Positions 36,511 to 48,082 of a DNA stretch of 64,000 nt are shown here, one piece after another. Numbering within the stretch: the stretch's first letter is position 1; each line of letters starts with the position of its first letter. The position numbers and the translations under genes are program-made. Under the pieces are notes generated by a model. The model was given only the letters and a program-made list of their open reading frames with translations, did no database searches and was not told the origin of the DNA. The DNA comes from Cerioporus squamosus (lineage: Eukaryota > Basidiomycota > Agaricomycetes > Polyporales > Polyporaceae): contig JABYQS010000074.1 in NCBI GenBank assembly GCA_022592435.1, positions 113,197 to 177,196 on the forward strand, read 5' to 3'.

Positions 36511-37950
36511 GCTTGCCTGCGTGCCAGCTGGGGATCTCATCGACCCATCGCCCTCCCACCCACCACACATGAGGACACACGTACAACTCCCGCCGTCCGC
36601 GTCCGCGAACATCCATCCCGTTCTGGCAAGCCATGAGCGCGAACGCGTCCCACACCCCACGCTACTGCAGCTCCTGTCTTTCCGGATGCCTTGCCATCCC
36701 GTTTTCGTGAGGTGAGCAGATGATACTATCGAAGTTTTCGCGCTTCTGTTCTGTTCCCTTCCCTTCTTCTCTTCTGAGACCCACCGTCGTCCGTCGGTTT
36801 CCATGCACTTACTGCTAGTGCTAGGAATCACCCTCCTTCGGCCCTTGCCTGCCTCTTTCTGTTTTCATTGCCTCACCTCCCTTTGTTTTCTGTCCCGCTT
36901 CGTGTGGTCTCTGTTTGGCGCGTCATCAGTCGCTCAGAACGGAAAGGTTGATCGATGGCGGACGATCCGGCCTTTTCCAGATTTTATTCCTATATCTATC
37001 TATCTGCCTGCCTCCAGTCTCTCCCAATACCCTTCCGTGTCCCCATGCATCGGTCCCCACCCTCCGCTCCGGCGTGCAGGGATGTATATGTACTAGTACT
37101 ATATGCGAAGCCCCACTGGGACCACCACTCGTCTCACGCACTTGCCCCAATTGTCCTGTTTCTTGTGTCGTCGTCGGACGTCTTGACCACGACTAGTACC
37201 GCCTCTATATTCCCATCCCTCCTCTCCCCATCCCACACTCGGTCTCCATATCTCTGCGCTTCCTCGCCTCCCCATCACTCCGTTCATCCATAATCTCTCC
37301 GCTTCTCTCCCACTTGTCTCCGTTCGTCGTGGTCTCATCAGTTCCCACCTCTCCAGACTTACATACTCCACTGCCTCTGGATCCTGCCCCCCTCTCGTCT
37401 CCATCTCCGTCTCCATACTCCCTTCGATATCCTCTGTTGTATTCGTACCTAAAGTTTGTTGTACATATGCGGGGGCGCGCCGGTGATGTTACTGTTGTAT
37501 GTGTCTTACCGCATGATAGATGCAGGTTTTCTTCTTGTCCCTGAAACCGCCTGTTCGCGTGAGCCTTCGGGGCGCTGGAGTCGCCAGATCTTGAAGCCAG
37601 GTCACACTGAGGCGAACGCACCTGCGCTAGAGCGGAGCCAGACACGGCCAGGGATGAGCGCGGACGCAAGGTCTTGGCATTAGACGTGCATTGACGGGAC
37701 AGAGTAAGTACTCTACGTGCTGCGGGAGAAAGTCCAGTGTGAGACGGGTCGTGTGGGCGTGAAGATCATGGGCTCCTGTGGTAGTACATGTGTTGTGGGA
37801 CGGATGCGGGTTGACTCGGACTACGGTATACGGTACCAACATGCGGGATGCGACATTTAGAGTGGCGGAGAGGCGACGAGGCCAACTGCAGCTGTGGCCG
37901 AGCACAGGAAATAGCAGACACGGACTGTGACCATACGCCCCCGTGTACGC
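36511..37950. other. Pyrimidine-rich intergenic region
   Basis: Strongly C/T-biased on the plus strand up to about 37420. This continues the bias of the last G-alpha intron, so a long 3' UTR is plausible. Only short frames without domains. From 37680 to 37950 it is the 3' flank of the MFS gene on the minus strand. Confidence 0.4.
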
Positions 37951-40184
37951 TCAGTATGCGGCGAGCAACTTTGGTTGGCGCTTGAATCGTGCTGCAGGAG
38001 GCGGGAAGTGTCCTTAGCGTCCGCGGTCTCGACTCTCGACAGCACAAGATGGAGGGGACATGCTAGAGGCTAGCGCACTCACCGTACAGCAGACACAGCG
38101 CCCCGAGGAGCTGGACGGAGCCCGAGTACACGGCGACTATACGCCAGCTGTTCCCTGTCGCGCCGAGGATGGCGCCCCCAATGGGCGCACCAGCTGCATA
38201 GCCTGTGATCGGAAGTCGTCAGCGTTCGCATCCATGAGACACTCCGCGGAGATGCGAGGGGAGGAGCAGGTGGGCGGGTGTGGGCGTGAGAGGGAAAGGG
38301 AGGGGGTGACGCGGGAAGAGTAGAGAGGCAGAACGAGACCTCGGGGACGTACCAGGCGCGTTAAACAGCAGGAGAAGGCCGGAGAGTCCCGCGAGTCGGT
38401 CTGCGCCGTACACCTTGGCGGCGACTGCCGACACAAGCGAAAGGAAGCAGCCGCAGAAGAACCCGTAGAGGATCGCAAATACCATCTGGGGGCCGGCGTG
38501 AGCATCGCCGATCACATGCAGCCGCACGGCGCGAGGAGGGAGGGGAGGGCACATACGATCCCTGCGTACGTCGTCACGAACGTCCATACGACGAGCTGCG
38601 TCAGGCCGGAGAGGGTGATCGCGACCCAGAGGGCATTCACCGGGCCGAGCTTGTCCGCGGCGATGCCGACGAGGATGCGTCCCAGTGCGGCGGAGACGTT
38701 GAGCACCGTGAGGGGAAGTGCGGACATCTGTTGGTCGAAGACGAGGCACTTCAGCATCGGAGGCGACGAATTACGACGGCAGGCGCACCAGCTCGCTCAA
38801 TCCAGGAGCCTTTTCGACTGTGAACGTCGGCAGAAGAAAGATGGGCCCCAAGTAACCGCTGGGAAGGGCGCAGGTACGTCAGATAGGATCGTATGTCTGC
38901 ATGGGTGAAGTGGAGAAGCACGCACAAGACGGTGAAGAAGAAGCAGAGCGCCAAGCTCCAGAAGACCGGGTCCCTGAAGAAAGCACGGTCAAACCAGACG
39001 ATCGCCGGTCGCTTGCTCGCAGGTCTGCGCTCTGCCATCATCAGGTATCCCACAGTGAAGGACACTGCGTCGATGGCCGTGAAGATGGCCAAGGATTTAC
39101 GCAGCCCGATCGTCGAGAGCATCTCCCGATAGACGAGGGACGCGATCGCCCCGCCTACGATGTGTCTCAGCACCCGCACCCCAGTTTGACCGTTGGTGTA
39201 TTGAAAGACGCACCTATAGAGCTGCCAGCCACGACGATGCCGGTGGCGAAAGCCCGGTGGCGCAAGAACCATTGCGATGGCAACGCAACCTGTTCCAGGC
39301 GAGGGCAAGTCAATAAAATGAACACCGGACCCAGATGCACGTCACGTACGATCAATGGGAAGACGAGTGCGTCCGAAAGACCTTGCATGAGTCCCTGCAC
39401 TCCTGTCAGATGGTCACCGGAATGCATACGGAGCGGAGGTCGCACCATCGTGATGAAGAAGTGCCAGATCTCCGTGCAGAAGGCCGAGGCGAGCATGCTT
39501 GCGACCCACACGACGGCGCCGGCGGCGAGCAAAGGCTAGTGGAAGGATAGGGGTTTGTATCCGGCAAACGGTCTGCCATGGTGGGCCTCATACCTTGTAT
39601 CCACTGTCCAGCATTCAGCGAGTTGTACATACCCAATGTGTGACCTCGTACGTACTATCGGTCGGCGAGCTTCCCTGCGACGATGCCGCCAATAGTCATG
39701 ATCTGCGCCGTCGGTTGAGTTTGGGTCGGACAGAACGCTCGCAGCTCAGTCTTACCAGACATGGCATGCTGCCCAACGTAGTCAAGACAGAGTCGGGAGT
39801 CCCAGGGAACATATGTTCTCGGAAGTACTCCTCTGTCACGCCCCATACCTGGAATCGATCAGCACAGCTCGGCGTCGAAGGCGGTGGCGTTGCAACTCAC
39901 CAGGCTGAGACCCGAGGTAGCGTACGACGTCAGTTCACTGTTATGAAAGGCAAGGGAATCACACACCCCCATCCCACCGTCGCAGCTGAGAAGATGAAAC
40001 ATCCCAAGACAACGACCCATCCACGGCCGCCATCAGGAAAAGTATCTTCATACAGGCCGCCCTTCTCCGACAGCTCATCACCGGACGATTCCAACGATGG
40101 TGGCGCCTCTACCAGTTCGGCCCTCGGTCTCTTCGGCGCCAACTTCTCCTGCGCTTCTTCCCGTGTCGAGGACCTGCTGTTCAT
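37951..40184 (-). CDS. MFS transporter, monocarboxylate (MCT/SLC16-like) type
   Basis: Twelve-helix plasma-membrane permease; the fungal members are mostly orphan in substrate. The ATG at 40184 opens a hydrophilic N-terminus (MNSRSSTREEAQEKLAPKRP). DTFPDGGRGWVVVLGCF is the MCT family signature (D-G-G-x-G-W before helix 1). Then WGVTEEYFREHMFPGT, IMTIGGIVAGKLADR, QWFLRHRAFATGIVVAGSSI, GGAIASLVYREMLSTIGLRK, and a central loop with RPASKRPAIVWFDRAFFRDP. VLNVSAALGRILVGIAADKL, FCGCFLSLVSAVAAKVYG and AGAPIGGAILGATGNSW follow, with the tail ARFKRQPKLLAAY (stop 37951). About nine exons. No damage seen. The substrate is not predictable. Confidence 0.9.
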
Positions 40185-41564
40185 GGTGTCCGTGATTGCT
40201 TGCTGTCAATCTCGAGCGATCCGCAGTGAGGACAAGAGGATAAGCGAGTTCTAAGTTAGCCGAGAAACGGGGAGACGCGCGGAGGGACGGAGAAGGTCAA
40301 CGCTGCAGAGCGTATGTCGCAGAACGTGCACCTGCAGCGGCGACGTCAACGCGTCGAGTTATATACGACACAAGAGTATGCTCCCGGCGCAGCACCGCCG
40401 GCGATCAGACAGGAGGAACCCCACCGCATCCGGGTACTGGGAACGCAGAGCGTGTCCTATTATGGAGCGCCAGGCTCGTCAACGCATCGCGCAAGCGACG
40501 CATCCCGGATCGCCATTCCTGACAGATACCCGTGGCCGCTCAGCTGCATCTGCAGCCTGTCAAGACGTCAGCTCTCGCCTTGGGCTGCCGCCTGCGCTGG
40601 GTTCTCGCTGTAATTGCGAATTATGTCAGGCTCTCGAGCTTGAGAACGCACCACGCGGGGACCTTGGCCCTTCCCGTCTTCTGCGTTATGTGATACCGGT
40701 GCTTCCGCGGCATGAGGCCCATGTTCTGCTCGTCTCTGTCTTGCCCGACAGAGAGGCGTGCCGCGCCGCCGAGTCCTGACCCGACGAGGTGCCCGCGCAC
40801 GCAGCTGGCGACGCACGATGCAGCTCGGACGCCACCCAGACATCGTTTCGCGAGATGGAGGCGAGAGTTCCGACGCGAGCTTCGCCAGCGTCTGGCACCG
40901 CTTTGGGTGGCAATTGGCAGCGTGCGAGTGCTCGTCCAGCGGACGCCACCCTGCTCTTGCACCGACCGTTTGGGCCATGTCAACGCCCGACATACATTGC
41001 CGCCCTTAGGCCGAGTGCTCGGACACCTGACGCTGCAAGAATGTCGCCCGCGGGCAGAGTCGGATGGTTTCTGCCTGTCAACGCTAGGGACCTGTCACTT
41101 TCGGACGCTCCTCGTGGCCGCCTCGCGCCCTGGTGCATCATAGAGCGCGAGAATATATGAAAGCGTGCTTACCCTTTAAGACGTTACGCCATAGAGATGC
41201 GCCTGTGGGCCGCCAAGGCTGGCCGAGAGGGCAAGATTACCTATACGCGACGCCGTAGGGACGGATCGCGCATGGTATCTAGGCCAACTGTGTCCGATCC
41301 TCGACCGCCCACAGGAGACCGGATCTCGACATGTGCTTCCTGCTTCCTTGTCACAGAGCGGCATTACTGTCGGCTTCGCTGCTATGCGGGTGCGTTCCGA
41401 TGGACGGCTGCTGTGTGCGCGGTCTTGTGGACACGGCTGCGCAGAATCAGCACGACATTCTGGGGAGCGAGAAGCCTGAAGGATATGAGCGCCGCGAAAT
41501 CGTCGTCTCCTCAATTGTCCATGTTCCAGGCCATTCTATACGTACACAGCGCCCGAATCTCCAC
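40185..41564. other. Intergenic, no supported gene
   Basis: Frames of 120-145 codons overlap on both strands in 40560-41160 with no recognisable domain. The DNA next to 40184 is the MFS promoter, and that next to 41564 is the 3' flank of the GPHR gene. Confidence 0.4.
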
Positions 41565-43639
41565 CTATGCCGTTACTCTGTCTCCAAACCAGCGCACGAC
41601 GGCACTCACCCCAGCAGCGAGGAGGAACGCTCCATCGAAGAGGGAGCCAAAGAACTGGTATTCGGGCAGTGTTGCGAAGAGGTTGACGATACCCACGTCC
41701 GGCTCGGTATCTGGATGGGTAGGTGGCGGAGGGAACGAGGTGCGGAGCTGAATCAAGGTTGATAGTAGGTAGATGCCCTATACGACCATGAGCGGGTGCG
41801 TACTTGGATAATTCTGTTACAGAAGCCACGCACCATGACTTGTGCGAGCGTGAGCAGCATAAGTGATGCCCCCAGGGATCGGCTGGTGACACGTAAAACC
41901 TGGCAGCATGTCCGATTGAGTCATGCCATTGGTCGACTACCAAGAGACCGGTGACACTTACGCTCGCTACGCCTCGGAGAACCCGCCGGATGCTGCTCAA
42001 AATGATCACGCCCACGAGAGCTAGGCTAATCTGACGCGAGATCACCGCCACCTTATCTTGCGGAAGTTGCACGAAAGGCAGGAAGGACACCATATATGCC
42101 AGTACGAAGCTGACGACGTCTGCGCTCGTCGATGCGGACTCTCCCGGCGCAGAAGGCGGAGATCGTGGCAAGATGAGGCTCACGATCGACTCCACGAACC
42201 GTCAGCGACCTGGTTCACTTTGCGCACCTACTGCGCTCGAAATGGCACTCACGCTGAATATGCGGTACACGCAGTAGACGGCAAATATACGACCACCCCA
42301 GTTGAAGAGCCGGCCAGCCACAGTCTTGGAGAACTTGCCGTCTGATTGCCTTTGCTTCAGCACGTCCAAGTTGCGCGACATCTCGTACTCCAGCGCCTGC
42401 AAACCGGAGACTTCTTGTGCGAGGGAGGACGCCTCTGTACCCCAGTTAGTGCGATATCGAGACATCGTACGACTCAGACGCACCACTGCTGCCTTGGAAG
42501 GTCGGTAGAGCACGATACAGCCAGTGAGAGGATTGTGCATCGTCTTTCTGTTACAGGGTGAGCTCCCGCACGAACTCATACATGAGGTGCGCGTACCTTG
42601 GACGCCTCGAGCGTTTGGAGCTCCTTCTGACGTCTCGCGAGGTCTTCACGAACACGTTGCAGGCCAGCCTCGGCAGTACGGACTTCTTCGTCCGTCGGGT
42701 GAGCCCTGCACAAGATCTCGGTCCTCGGTCATCTGGCGCGTGTTCGGAGGGTATGCATCCGTACCTCGACTTGCCAGAGAACACGGGGAAGAAGTCCCAG
42801 GCGGTGTCAATCGCTCCAAAGCCAGACAGTGCGCCAAGGATCACAGTTCCAATTACGGTCAGACGCGACAGGGTAGAAGCCATCACGTTGTGCGCCGGCA
42901 TGCGTGCTGGGAGCGGCACGTACGAGAGAGCGAGGAGGAAAAGGAAGTTTGGAATCAGGTATAGGAGGAGGCTCGCGGAGAAGGTTCGTTGGCGAGAGGA
43001 TGAGACTGGATGTTTGTTGAGTGACATGAACGCAGGATAACGGGATGACACTCACTTCCAGGCGGGGTTGACCTGTAACTCAGTACAAGACTGTAGGATA
43101 GGGGGATGACAAGTACAATAGCGATTACGAGAATGCATAGAGACACCTTCCAGTTGAATAGGCGCACACTAACATAGCGTCATGAGCTACTACTGCACAA
43201 CTGATCCGCATTACAGCGAACGTACCGTGGGTCAAAAAGCTCCAAAGCTTGGCATATGAGGAGGAAGAACATGGTGCAGCTTTCGGAGAAGCATAGTGAA
43301 AACAAGGCTCTCGAAAGGGCGGAGTGGAAAGGTCGTCTCCTGAGGACGGTGGGCACACTTGACGCGCTGGACGGCGTGGGCAGAACCTCCAGCTCGGTGT
43401 CTCCAGCATCAAAGACTACGACAGGCGTGCCCGGATCGGGAGAAGTCTTCGCGGAGAGGTCTTGGAGGTCATAGTAGAGGTGGCGTAGGAGATATCTCCG
43501 TGACGCGTAGAACAACAATGCCCTGTCGTAGAAGACTGCATAAGAGACGTACCAAAACCCTTGCAAAGCAACTCAACTACCTGTATCCCACCAGGACCGC
43601 AGATTGAAGTCCGTACACGCTAACGCTTGCAGATGACAT
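41565..43639 (-). CDS. Golgi pH regulator (GPHR/GPR89 family)
   Basis: Multi-helix anion-channel-like membrane protein of the Golgi/ER. Related plant proteins are the GTG proteins. The ATG at 43639 gives MSSASVSVYGLQSAVLVGY; the first intron must use the distal acceptor so that ALLFYASRRYLLRHLYYDLQ follows in frame. Family landmarks: CTMFFLLICQALELF, LFNWKVSLCILVIAIVLVIP, LLYLIPNFLFLLALSYVPLP, STLSRLTVIGTVILGALSGF, a coiled-coil loop (TAEAGLQRV...), QALEYEMSRNLDVLKQRQSD and VAGRLFNWGGRIFAVYCVYR. ISLALVGVIILSSIRRVLRG and the final IVNLFATLPEYQFFGSLFDG to GDRVTA (stop 41565) follow. About ten exons. Order and spacing match the human protein; it looks intact. Confidence 0.9.
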
Positions 43640-44185
43640 CCCAACAAGCCGTGCGCGTATCTCCGACGCCTTCCCGTACACACAGTCTCGGCGGGGGTCA
43701 ACAGAAGAGTACAAGAATGAGAAGCGGCGGACCAGTTCTTCAGAAGATACCGCCTTCAGTCGGCATAAGTAAGGCGGATGGTGGCGGTCAGTAGGAGCAG
43801 CACTCAAGCAGCACTCTACGGCATGCGGGCGCTCCTCTGGGCGCTCCGAAGCCAAGCTACTCAAGTACTCAAGTAAGCTATAAGTACTCACCGTCAACGT
43901 ACTTACCTTTAGGTTCCATTGAGTAACCATTGCATGCTCCCGCACCTCGTCTTCACGCTGTCATATCAATCACGGAGTTTGAGCTGCATGCAGCATCCTC
44001 TTTGACCACGACACACATGGCACGTCACACAATTTTCCGCTTCGACGATATAGGTCAAATCCTGATCCATTGCATAACAATCAACCTACACTCCCAATTA
44101 TACCAGTACAGTTACAGTAGCACAACGATCGGATACTAGAGTCTAATGAGAGGAGCGCAACAGGTAGGGATGAAAAAATGAAGAT
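43640..44185. other. Short intergenic region
   Basis: 5' flank of the GPHR gene and 3' flank of the BAG gene. Contains CTCAAGTACTCAAGTAAGC-like short repeats at about 43858-43880. No gene seen. Confidence 0.4.
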
Positions 44186-46597
44186 CTATGCATCAGAGTC
44201 CAGATCCGACCAGTCGCTGTCGTTCTTCGCCGCCTCCAGCTCCTCCTTGCTGATGATCTCCAGCTCGTCCTCCGCACTCGCATCCGAAGCCCGTCGTTTG
44301 GGCTCGTCCGCAAGGGGGGTCGAGGAGAGCAGGAATGCTCCCTCGCCGGCAGATGAAGAGGCAGACGACTCGGTGCGAGTCATCGGCTCAGGGTTAGAGC
44401 TGGGGACGGGGGAAGACGCGTCGTCCGACGCGGAGGCAGGAGGAAGCTCGGCGTCCGCGGTCAGGAAGGTAGCGTCGGTGGTATCGGTGGCGGAGGATGC
44501 GATACGGGAGATAGCCTCGGGGGCTTGGGTATCCGGAGCCGACGCCTTGTCCGACGTGGGCAGAAGCTCGGTGTCCGCGGTTGCGAACGTAGCGTTGGTG
44601 GTGTCGGTGGCAGATGATGCTATGCGGGAGATCGCCTCAGGTGCCTGGGTACCGGGGGTCGGTGAGGAGAGCGAGACTGAGGGCAAGATGTACTCGGAGG
44701 ACGAGGGCGTGGACGGGACTTCCGTGACGACGTCTGGGGTGTCGTCTTCCGCGGCAGCAACTGGGGCGTCCTCTGTCAACTCGGCTGGGCTTGGTGTGGT
44801 AGAAGGGACGACAGGCGCACCCTGTGCTTCTTCGAGGGTGGAGTTGTCGTCGGTGTTGAGTACAGAGGACACTTCGTTGACGCTGGCCGGCGTATCGTCC
44901 GCTTCAGCTGCCGAGCGCGGCGCTGAGGGTTCGACAGAAGCACCATGCGCGAGGGTGGCCTCGACCTGAACCGCAGACGACTCGTGGGAGTGGGAGTCGG
45001 CAGCATGAGAAGAGACATCCTGAGAGACCTCGCCAGTAGCGATCGCGACGACGAACGCGTTGTCGACAACGGGCGCAGCTTCCGACACCGGGGTAGGCTC
45101 GACGGCGGGAGCCTTATCAGCCTTGACTTCCTCCCCAGCGGCGACGGCAGGGGCGGTCTCAGCCTCGACTGACAGCGCAGAGCTTGCACGCCGCTCCCTC
45201 TCCCGGCTCTCCTCCACCCGGCGCTCAACGACCTCGAGAGCGCGCTCAACCTCCCTCACGACCTCCTTGCGGCGTCCGCGCACCTCGAGGTCGCCGTTGC
45301 TCTCTACAGCATCCAGACGTGTCAGGAGCGTGTTGAGCGCGTGCTCGTAGGCGTGCAACGGGGTGTTGTTCGAGGTATACGCGAGACGTCCAGGCTCATC
45401 AGAGTCCGACTCGGCGGTGGCGTCAGAGGGGACAGGGTTGACGAAGTCGAGGTGCTCGGGGAACTCGAACGTCTCCTGGAGCTTGCGGAGCGCGTCCTCG
45501 ACCTCCTTGATCTCGCCGAGAGAAAGCTTGCGTGCACGACGAGCGCGGTAGAACTTGAGGAGCTTGGAGGCGACGGCGGGTGGAAGCGCGTGTGTCCGGT
45601 GAAGAGGCGCGCCGTCCGTTGTAGGTTGAGGTTCCGGCGCGGGGGTCGTCTCTTGCGAGTGAGAGGAGGGGGACGCAGCCGACTCCTCAACCGGAACGCG
45701 GAAGCGGGCCTGCTTCGGCTTGGACGGACCGGCGACAGGTTGAGATTCGGCAGGGCGGCGAGAGTCGAAGAGGTCCGAGTAGAGCAGCAGGAGTGACTCC
45801 TGCACGTCGGGATCGGTCTCGTTGCGGATACGCGCTTCGAGTTCCTCCTTCAACGACGGGACTTCCTGTGAAGGCTGAGACGGAGCTGGACCCGACGCCG
45901 CGGTCGATGCAACGGGTACCTCGACCGCCTTCCCCTTGCCCTTGCGGTCCACGGGCTTAGCGGCGGTGTCTGGCGCGGAGACGGGTGTACTCTGTCGACG
46001 AGCGGAAGAGCCGGGCTGAAGGAAGTTGCGCCGGGTGAGTACAGACTCGCTCTCAACAGAAGAGTGTGCGACACATACCTGCGGTGTATCCACCTGAGTT
46101 GCGACTTGCGCCATCATACCGAGGAAGGCGAGGAAAGCCTCCTGTCCCTGCATCCGCTGAGCTTGACGCCGCTCCTGCTCCTGCTTACGCTGAGCAGCCA
46201 GGGCGCGAGCACGACGCTCCGCATCAGCAAGGGCACGCTGTCGCTGGGCTTCGCGTTCACGGAGCAGGTCCCGGCGCAACTCCTGATCGCGCCGCACACC
46301 GAGTGCCAGCTCTTCGAAAGAGTAGTAAGCGGCTGGACGAACGGGGGCACGCTGAGGATAGGAAGCAGCCCAAGAGTGAGAGTGTACGCCAGAGACGTAA
46401 TTTAAGCATGTCGCTTGAGATTGGTGGCGATGGTAAGACTCGCGTTCGCGCTGACGTTGGATAGCCTGCACACGAGCGTGAGCCATGGCATACTCCTGAG
46501 CAGCCTGTCGAGTCATGGACTCGAAGTAGTCGGCCTGCGAGAACGCGTCTTGATAGGAGATGTAGGCCTGAGAGGTGAAGGGGGTAAAGACCAACAT
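44186..46597 (-). CDS. BAG-domain protein (Hsp70 co-chaperone)
   Basis: BAG domains bind the Hsp70 ATPase domain and trigger nucleotide release. The 803-codon frame starts at 46597 (MLVFTPFTSQAYISYQDAFS). It has an Arg/Gln/Glu-rich coiled coil at about residues 105-155 and a Ser/Pro linker. The BAG-type helical region at about residues 360-470 includes ASKLLKFYRARRARKLSLGE, EVEDALRKLQETFEFPEHLD, PLHAYEHALNTLLTRLDAVE and RRKEVVREVERALEVVERRV. A long acidic Ser/Thr/Ala tail ends NDSDWSDLDSDA. The tail holds an imperfect tandem repeat starting TQAPEAISRIASSATDTT. A 63-nt stretch (46016-46078) has GTATGT...CAG ends and no stop, so it is probably an intron that keeps the frame. TATATAG lies about 80 bp upstream, and a GAA array about 230 bp upstream. 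Confidence 0.88.
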   Translation of the reverse strand: MLVFTPFTSQAYISYQDAFSQADYFESMTRQAAQEYAMAHARVQAIQRQRERESYHRHQSQATCLNYVSGVHSHSWAASYPQRAPVRPAAYYSFEELALGVRRDQELRRDLLREREAQRQRALADAERRARALAAQRKQEQERRQAQRMQGQEAFLAFLGMMAQVATQVDTPQVCVAHSSVESESVLTRRNFLQPGSSARRQSTPVSAPDTAAKPVDRKGKGKAVEVPVASTAASGPAPSQPSQEVPSLKEELEARIRNETDPDVQESLLLLYSDLFDSRRPAESQPVAGPSKPKQARFRVPVEESAASPSSHSQETTPAPEPQPTTDGAPLHRTHALPPAVASKLLKFYRARRARKLSLGEIKEVEDALRKLQETFEFPEHLDFVNPVPSDATAESDSDEPGRLAYTSNNTPLHAYEHALNTLLTRLDAVESNGDLEVRGRRKEVVREVERALEVVERRVEESRERERRASSALSVEAETAPAVAAGEEVKADKAPAVEPTPVSEAAPVVDNAFVVAIATGEVSQDVSSHAADSHSHESSAVQVEATLAHGASVEPSAPRSAAEADDTPASVNEVSSVLNTDDNSTLEEAQGAPVVPSTTPSPAELTEDAPVAAAEDDTPDVVTEVPSTPSSSEYILPSVSLSSPTPGTQAPEAISRIASSATDTTNATFATADTELLPTSDKASAPDTQAPEAISRIASSATDTTDATFLTADAELPPASASDDASSPVPSSNPEPMTRTESSASSSAGEGAFLLSSTPLADEPKRRASDASAEDELEIISKEELEAAKNDSDWSDLDSDA

Positions 46598-46672
46598 GTT
46601 GGAGGGTGAGCTGAGGTCGAGCGGTGGTAGAACAGGAAGATACTGACTGGGTTGGGCGGGCTCTACTCAAGC

Positions 46673-46679
46673 TATATAG
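46673..46679 (-). promoter_or_regulatory. TATA box of the BAG gene
   Basis: On the minus strand CTATATAGC, about 80 bp before the ATG at 46597. Confidence 0.5.
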
Positions 46680-46824
46680 TCCACCGCAGTATAGATTGGT
46701 CAGCGTGGAGGGCGACGCGTCGACCGACGCGCGTCCTCTCTGAGTCATTGTGCGGGCAGTCGCAGTGTGGTTACGCAGCCTGTGCTCGGACGTTGTGGAA
46801 AGCGCGAGAGTAACTCCGGATAGG

Positions 46825-46857
46825 GAAATGTCGGGAACGCTCGGGAAAGCGCGAGAA
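46825..46857. promoter_or_regulatory. Putative step-type heat-shock element
   Basis: Four GAA triplets start at 46825, 46835, 46845 and 46855, exactly one helical turn apart; three are in GGGAA and the last is in GAGAA. This matches the step-type spacing of HSF sites (GAA units every 10 bp). It lies about 230 bp upstream of a gene for an Hsp70 co-chaperone, which fits. Confidence 0.55.
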
Positions 46858-48082
46858 AAGAGACACGGTCACGTGCCAGACAGTCGCGACGGATTCCGGC
46901 CGCGCGTACTTGCTACTTGCGCGCGTTGATGCAGATGTTGCACGAGTCCCTCGACCAGGCTCCGGCGGAGATACTGTAAGTAAACCAGAAGTGGGGGCGA
47001 TAAGTATAGCGCAGCGTTTACAACACATTTGAGCACCCTAGACGGAGAAGGGATACGGCGACCCCTCTTAGAGCAAGCGCACTGGTACGGACTGTATGTA
47101 ACAGTATCGCATGGTTTTGAGAGCACTCGCAAGGGGCAGCCGGCAGAAGAAGGAAGAGAGGGGAAAGCTCTTCGCACCACCGCGGTCAGTCTTATATACA
47201 TCGGATGGATTAGTCTTCCCCAGGATTGTGAAGGTCGCCCCGCCACTCCACACTTCACCGACGCTTCCCATATATGGACTGTTGTGCGCCCTCATTTCAG
47301 ACGATGAGGACTTGAGTACTAGTCGGATGACGTATTGCATGTAGCGCATTCGTCGTGACGGTCGTGCCGCGAGCTCAAACATCACGGTATGCACCGCCGG
47401 CCGGAATTTGGACAGCGAAAGGGATGATATCGATGCGGAATTTAAAGGGCTACTGACTCCAACTTACTGTGACTGAGTATGTTAGTTTCCTGTTATGGCG
47501 ATGGCTTAGTAGGGCATAGTAATGCGCGGGTCGACCTAGGTCGACACACGATTGTAGGAGACATTGCTCCAGAGTGGAAAAGCAGATGCAGGGGGACCAT
47601 ACTAATGGGAGTGTGTGAAGACTTTATCCATCGTCGTGAGCAGAGCAGCGTTAGTACTCTCGGAGGATACTTACAGAACAGCAGAAGCCAAGGAGGTGGC
47701 GGCACAGGGTATCAAGTCAAGCGTCGGAGTAAGTCGCATGAGTGGGATATATCATACATGGGGGAGAGGCTGACTGGTAGTGCCACTCGGTCGTTACGTC
47801 GTACACACCAATATGCCGATGACTGTGACGGAAATCCATCATGTCTGATATATCCTCCGGAACTCCGCAGCTAACATCCTCCGGAGCTCCGGAGATTCTA
47901 TCCCCTGGATTGACAGCGGATCTCTGTGGATGTCCGACACTACTTATGTAATATAAGCGTGGTTGTAATGCAGCTTGTAGCCCGGACAGTATGTATAAGT
48001 CACATAACAGCCAGGTAAACGCCGCCTTCGGGCGCTATAATGCCGTACTTTGCTCCTCACCGCGACTCGAGTCCGAGTCGAT
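46858..48082. other. Intergenic, start of the accessory island
   Basis: No gene seen. Just upstream of the next gene, palindromic CTCCGGAGCTCCGGAG at about 47879-47894 and the related CTCCGGAACTCCGCAG nearby look like subterminal repeats of a DNA transposon. Confidence 0.35.
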
